DNA of 56,251 bases, taken from contig NZ_SJZJ01000018.1 of the NCBI RefSeq assembly GCF_004337475.1, positions 1 to 56,251 on the forward strand, in the 5' to 3' direction. Position numbers and translations under genes: made by a program. The DNA comes from Nocardioides jejuensis (GTDB lineage: Bacteria; Actinomycetota; Actinomycetes; Propionibacteriales; Nocardioidaceae). Positions 52,880 through 56,251 of the stretch are shown here, in pieces. A model generated the notes under the pieces. It had not been told where the DNA came from. It ran no database searches and worked only from the letters and a program-made list of their open reading frames with translations. Numbering within the stretch: the stretch's first letter is position 1; the number at the start of each line of letters is the position of its first letter.

Positions 52880-52938
52880 GGGTTCGGAGCAGATCGGGCC
52901 CCGGACGGCCCGTCCGGCGTACGACGTGCTCCGAACCC
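52880..52938. promoter_or_regulatory. Mirror-image divergent ECF sigma promoters
   Basis: On the plus strand CCGTCC (52910-52915), 15 bases, then CCGAAC (52931-52936) read toward the sigma gene. On the minus strand CCGTCC (52908-52903), 15 bases, then CCGAAC (52887-52882) read toward the oxidoreductase. TGCTCCGAACCC is a perfect 12-bp inverted repeat (52880-52891 and 52927-52938), and the two -35-like boxes are separated by one base. This strongly suggests that the encoded ECF factor drives both units. Confidence 0.75.
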
Positions 52939-52985
52939 TGACTGTGAACGTCCAACCAGACCGGCCAGCCGAGAGGAGCGTGCCG

Positions 52986-53564
52986 ATGCCCCGGCGTGGA
53001 CTCCTCCGCTCCGTGCCGCCGGTGCACGCCCAGCCCCAGCAGCTGATGGCCGCCATCGCGGCCGGCGACCTCGACGCCTTCGGCGAGCTCTACGACCGGT
53101 TCGCGTCCGCCGTCCACGGTGCCGCCCTGCAGGTCCTGCGCGATCCCGCACGCGCCGAGGAGGTCACGCAGGAGGTCTTCCTGGAGGCCTGGCGCGGGGC
53201 CGCGCAGTACCGGTCGGAGCGCGGCGGACTGCGCACCTGGCTCGTGCTCATCGCCCACCGGCGCGCGATCGACGTCGTCCGGTCCGTCGAGGCGAGCCGG
53301 GCCCGCGAGGAGCGGGCGGCCCGCCGCGAGCTCCACGAGGTGCCCGGCCCCGAGGCCGACCTGGTCACCGCGGCCGAGTGGGCCGACGTACGCCACTGCC
53401 TCGAGGGGCTGACACCGCTCCAGCTCGAGTCGGTGACCCTCGCCTACTACGACGGCTTCACCTACCCGGAGATCGCCGCCCACATGGGCCGGCCGCTCTC
53501 GACCATCAAGACGCGGATGCGCGACGGGCTCGCCCGCCTGCGCGACTGCCTGGAGGAGGCGTGA
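52986..53564 (+). CDS. sigK: ECF RNA polymerase sigma factor, SigK-like
   Basis: The 192-residue protein has region 2 (LYDRFASAVHGAAL...AEEVTQEVFLEAWR) and region 4 (LQLESVTLAYYDGFTYPEIA...STIKTRMRDGLARLR), the -10 and -35 binding domains. There is no extra domain. ATG at 52986 with AGGAG seven bases upstream; GTG at 52980 is possible. The stop overlaps the anti-sigma ATG. Assignment to the SigK group rests on its sequence type and on pairing with an RskA-like protein. Confidence 0.85.
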   Translation: MPRRGLLRSVPPVHAQPQQLMAAIAAGDLDAFGELYDRFASAVHGAALQVLRDPARAEEVTQEVFLEAWRGAAQYRSERGGLRTWLVLIAHRRAIDVVRSVEASRAREERAARRELHEVPGPEADLVTAAEWADVRHCLEGLTPLQLESVTLAYYDGFTYPEIAAHMGRPLSTIKTRMRDGLARLRDCLEEA

Positions 53565-54223
53565 TGAACGCACACGACCCCGACGTCCACTCCTTGCTCG
53601 GTCCCTACCTGCTGCACGCCCTCGAGCCGGCCGAGCGCGCGGCGTTCGAGGAGCACCTCACGGCATGCGCCAGCTGCCGCGAGGAGGTCGCCGAGCTGCG
53701 GCCGGCCGTTGCTGCGCTCTCCGACCGCCCGAGCCCTCCTCCGGCCGGGCTCCGTGAGCAGATCATCAGCCGGGCAGCCGAGACGCGTTCCGTACGCCGA
53801 TCGCCCCGCCGTCGTCTCCGGGTTGCCGCTGTCGCGGCGGCCGTGCTCCTCGCCGTCGGCGGCGGCATCGTCGCGACGCAGCGCGGTGACGACAGGATGA
53901 CGGCTGCCGATGTCTTCGCCGCCGCCGACGTCCGCACCCACGACATGCCCACCAAGATGGGTGCCGTGCGGCTGGGGATGTCGCACGAGCTGCACATGGT
54001 CGCGGTCGACGGGCGGGCCCTGACCGATCCGGGCGCGGGCATGGCCTACGAGGTGTGGTGGTCCGCCAACGGCCGGGCGACGTCGGTCGCGATGTTCCAG
54101 GAAACCGAGAGCGTCGTCGTCCCGATGCGCGAGGGCGAGCTGCAGATCACGATGGAGCCGATGGCGGGCTCGGACGCACCGACCTCACCGCCGCTGCTCG
54201 CGATGCCCGCGGCGTCGCTCTGA
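53564..54223 (+). CDS. rskA: Anti-sigma factor, RskA-like, with Met-rich outer domain
   Basis: The 219-residue single-pass protein has an N-terminal zinc anti-sigma domain (His31, Cys35, Cys38 in HLTACASC). One membrane helix (about residues 87-104) and an outer RskA-type domain follow. The outer part carries 11 Met in about 114 residues, notably in HDMPTKMG, GMSHELHM and ITMEPM. It should hold the sigma factor inactive until an external signal triggers release. The Met enrichment suggests methionine oxidation as the signal; this is inference. Confidence 0.85.
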   Translation: MNAHDPDVHSLLGPYLLHALEPAERAAFEEHLTACASCREEVAELRPAVAALSDRPSPPPAGLREQIISRAAETRSVRRSPRRRLRVAAVAAAVLLAVGGGIVATQRGDDRMTAADVFAAADVRTHDMPTKMGAVRLGMSHELHMVAVDGRALTDPGAGMAYEVWWSANGRATSVAMFQETESVVVPMREGELQITMEPMAGSDAPTSPPLLAMPAASL

Positions 54224-54244
54224 CGCGCGGCCCGTCGAGCCGGG

Positions 54245-54859
54245 TCAGGCGTTCTTGGCGATGCTCACCGCGAGAGCGGTGAGGTGGCCCAGGCGCGCGA
54301 CCTCGGAATCGAGGAGCTCCGGCCCGCCACGCCGGCCGATGACGATGATCTCGTCCTCGAGCAGGGGGGCGGCGGCGAGCACGTTGTTCTCGTCGGCGGA
54401 GTCGACGCGCGCCGGGCGGACGATGTCGAACCAGTCCAGCGAGTCGGGCGCAGCGGCCGAGCCGTGCAGGACCGCCGTGGTGCCGTTGCCGTTGCGGCGC
54501 AGCCGCACGCCCCAGTCGGCGCGGAACGTCGCCGGCAGGAGGTCGACGAGCCGGTCGAGCGCGCCAGCCGGGTTGGCGGTCAGCTCCTCGACGGCCTCGA
54601 GGTCGAGGAACAGGTTGCCGCCCGCGGCGTACCGGCTGATCCAGACGACGCGTACGCCGTCGAGCTCGTTGCACGCCGACACGATGGTGTCGGGCATCGC
54701 CGTGGTCTCGAGCAGCACATCGTCGACTGCGGTGCCGTCGGCGCGGTGCTCGACGATCTCGATCGCCTCGATGTCGCCACCCGCCTCACCGATGGCGGAC
54801 GCGACCTTGCCCAACGATCCGGGGACGTCGGGGAGCTCGACTCGAAGCAGGAAGGGCAT
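54245..54859 (-). CDS. ACT-domain amino-acid-binding protein
   Basis: The 204-residue protein starts with an ACT domain (LLRVELPDVPGSLGKVASAIGEAGGDIEAI, quoted in pieces: LPDVPGSLGKVA), the ligand-binding module used for amino-acid sensing. A second domain of GAF-like appearance (about 95-200) follows. No catalytic domain is attached, so it is probably a stand-alone regulator. TAAGGT lies six bases before the ATG, a clear leaderless pattern. It converges on the anti-sigma gene. Confidence 0.8.
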   Translation of the reverse strand: MPFLLRVELPDVPGSLGKVASAIGEAGGDIEAIEIVEHRADGTAVDDVLLETTAMPDTIVSACNELDGVRVVWISRYAAGGNLFLDLEAVEELTANPAGALDRLVDLLPATFRADWGVRLRRNGNGTTAVLHGSAAAPDSLDWFDIVRPARVDSADENNVLAAAPLLEDEIIVIGRRGGPELLDSEVARLGHLTALAVSIAKNA

Positions 54860-54905
54860 GCTGCGACCTTAACCGGACGGTGTTTCTCGGGGGTTTCCGG
54901 GCGGC

Positions 54906-55544
54906 TCAGCGCACGAGCTTGAGGTTGAAGTGGGCCGTGCCGAGCTGCTGCATCAGGCGCACCCAGAGCGGGAGGTACATCTCGAGCCCGCGCGCCGCCT
55001 CGAGCGACGGGAACTCGACGATGTCGACCCAGCCCAGGTCCTGCAGGAGACTGTGCACATGGGCCCGCGCGGCGGCGTCATCACCCGCGATGAAGATCGT
55101 GTGGTCGCCCTCGGCGAGCTGCTCCGGGGTCACCATCAGCGCGCAGTTGACCGTGTTGAGCGCCTTCACGACCTGCGCAGTCGGGTGCGCCCGCTGGAGC
55201 ATCTCGGCCAGCGAGTCGGTGTCCTTCACGGTCAGGGTCGGCGGGAAGCCGTTGCTGAAGTCGAGTGGGTTCGTCAGGTCGAGGACGATCGCGCCGTCGG
55301 GCAGGTCGGCCTGCGCGAGCGCCTCCTCGGCGACCTGCCCACCCACGGCGAGCACGACGAGGTCCGCTCCGCGCGCTGCGTCGGCGTACGTCGCGAGGCG
55401 GACGTCGGTCCACTCCTCGCGGGCAGCGGTGACCTCCGGGTCGCGGGTGCCGACGGTGACCGTGTGGCCGACGCGGACGAAGCCTGCTGCGAGGGTCTTG
55501 CCGACCATGCCGGTGCCGAGGACTGCGATCTCCATGCCGCCCAT
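54906..55544 (-). CDS. NADPH-dependent F420 reductase-like protein
   Basis: The 212-residue protein has a Rossmann fold opening IAVLGTGMVGKTLA and VTVGTRDP, with LDLTNPLDFSNGFPP and VVKALNTVNCALM typical of the F420/NADP oxidoreductase family. Because actinobacteria make F420, hydride transfer between F420 and NADP is plausible, but related family members use other acceptors. ATG at 55544 is used; ATG at 55535 is possible. It lies 14 bases downstream of the RNA-ligase-like gene. Confidence 0.85.
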   Translation of the reverse strand: MGGMEIAVLGTGMVGKTLAAGFVRVGHTVTVGTRDPEVTAAREEWTDVRLATYADAARGADLVVLAVGGQVAEEALAQADLPDGAIVLDLTNPLDFSNGFPPTLTVKDTDSLAEMLQRAHPTAQVVKALNTVNCALMVTPEQLAEGDHTIFIAGDDAAARAHVHSLLQDLGWVDIVEFPSLEAARGLEMYLPLWVRLMQQLGTAHFNLKLVR

Positions 55545-55558
55545 CCTGCCCCTCGACG

Positions 55559-56143
55559 TCAACCGAGGACGAACGTTTCCAGCGACTCGTAGCGGGGCGT
55601 ACGACGAGGGCCCTCGCCGAGGTGGGACGCGACCAGCTCGATCTCGTCGACGGTCCAGGCAGGTCCCTGGTAGGCATCGAGCAGACGGACCCAGTTGCTG
55701 ACGTCCTCCGGATGCCCCAGCCGCCCGAGCGTGAGGTGCGGGCGGAAGCGCTGGCCGTCCACCGCAGCACCCGCCTTGGCGAACGCCGACCGGGCACCCC
55801 GGGCCAGATGGCCCAGCTCCTCGAGTGCGGGCGGCATCGCCAGGTCGTCCGGGTCTGCGGCGTGGACGTCCACGTAGAGCACGCGCGCCTGCGCGGCGTT
55901 CGGGAACGCTCCGCCACCCGCCAGCCGCAGCGCGAACGGCGTGCGGCGAGAAGCCGCGCGGTCCAGCCGGTCGCTGATCTCGTCGAGCGAGCGCTCGGGC
56001 GCCTCGGAGGCGAACGACAGCGTCAGGTGCCACTGGTCGGGGCGGGTCCACCGGAAGGCGGCTACCTCGCGACGTACGTCGAGGAAGTCGTCGAGGTGGG
56101 CGATCACCTCCTCCGGAGGCACGACAGCAGCGAAGAGTCTCAT
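55559..56143 (-). CDS. thpR: RNA 2',3'-cyclic phosphodiesterase / 2'-5' RNA ligase
   Basis: The 194-residue 2H phosphoesterase shows both HxT motifs: WHLTLSF and RPHLTLGR. The opening RLFAAVVPPEEV is typical of ThpR. It acts on 2',3'-cyclic phosphate RNA ends. ATG at 56143 is used; GTG at 56146 directly precedes it. GACACT is six bases upstream. The last 108 bases of the window show no further gene that I can support. Confidence 0.9.
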   Translation of the reverse strand: MRLFAAVVPPEEVIAHLDDFLDVRREVAAFRWTRPDQWHLTLSFASEAPERSLDEISDRLDRAASRRTPFALRLAGGGAFPNAAQARVLYVDVHAADPDDLAMPPALEELGHLARGARSAFAKAGAAVDGQRFRPHLTLGRLGHPEDVSNWVRLLDAYQGPAWTVDEIELVASHLGEGPRRTPRYESLETFVLG

Positions 56144-56251
56144 CACTCAAGTGTCGTCGGCAGTGCAACCCCATTGCGCCGGTGTCGGTGAGACTGCCGC
56201 GAGCCGTCGGCGGCGGGCACGTAGGCGGCATCCGTGGGTCGTGTGTAAGTG

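Noticed and set aside
55545..56231. N-terminal extension of the F420-reductase-like gene across thpR
   Set aside because: The extension is out of frame with thpR, whose HxT motifs are intact, and the Rossmann start IAVLGTGMVG marks the true N terminus.

Overview
This is a very GC-rich window with dense, often overlapping genes (ATGA/GTGA junctions) and many GTG/TTG starts. It carries actinobacterial hallmarks: class F sortases, the GlgE/GlgM glycogen route, homodimeric AceE, a SigK/RskA-type ECF pair and several genes that look leaderless. A member of Propionibacteriales such as Nocardioides is the best guess, inferred from gene content only.

Layout. 1-4966: cell-surface locus with the C-terminal part of a Thr/Gly-rich surface protein, a two-Rossmann flavoprotein, and three consecutive sortase-fold proteins, of which only the middle one keeps the catalytic His and Cys. 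4974-7709: class III-type sirtuin, DCC thiol oxidoreductase and a bicovalent-FAD lipoprotein oxidase. 7717-20541: central carbon and glycogen, with gap/pgi divergent, a ROK repressor, then the tight operon glgX-glgE-glgB-glgC-glgM. 20588-30440 (minus): alpha-glucoside operon of two paralogous GH13 glucosidases, a binding-protein ABC importer, a PfkB kinase and a kinase-fold DUF4032 protein, with a divergent LacI regulator. 31704-41806: Entner-Doudoroff and pentose-phosphate entry (edd-eda-glk, pgm/zwf), a Gfo/Idh oxidoreductase, glpX and an MFS transporter. 41817-49988: aldo/keto reductase, lipoate-ligase-like protein, LysR regulator, aceE-aceF, two small Cys-rich proteins and an RTX mini-protein. 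50011-56143: menB, then an ECF sigma/anti-sigma pair divergent from a SUOX-fold molybdoenzyme and a methionine-rich lipoprotein, followed by ACT-domain, F420/NADP-type reductase and RNA-ligase-like genes.

How it fits together. Imported alpha-glucosides are split and phosphorylated, enter glucose 6-phosphate, and are shared among ED/PPP (zwf, edd, eda), glycolysis (pgi, gap) and glycogen (pgm, glgC, glgM, glgE, glgB, glgX). Pyruvate then goes to acetyl-CoA through aceEF. A CRP/GlxR-like GTGA-N6-TCAC element sits at the predicted start of at least four of these transcription units.

Best candidates for undescribed biology: (i) the sigma/anti-sigma/SUOX enzyme/Met-rich lipoprotein module, driven by mirror-image divergent promoters and resembling proteobacterial hypochlorite-response methionine-repair systems; (ii) the live sortase flanked by two catalytically dead paralogs; (iii) a dispersed palindrome family with compensatory base changes.
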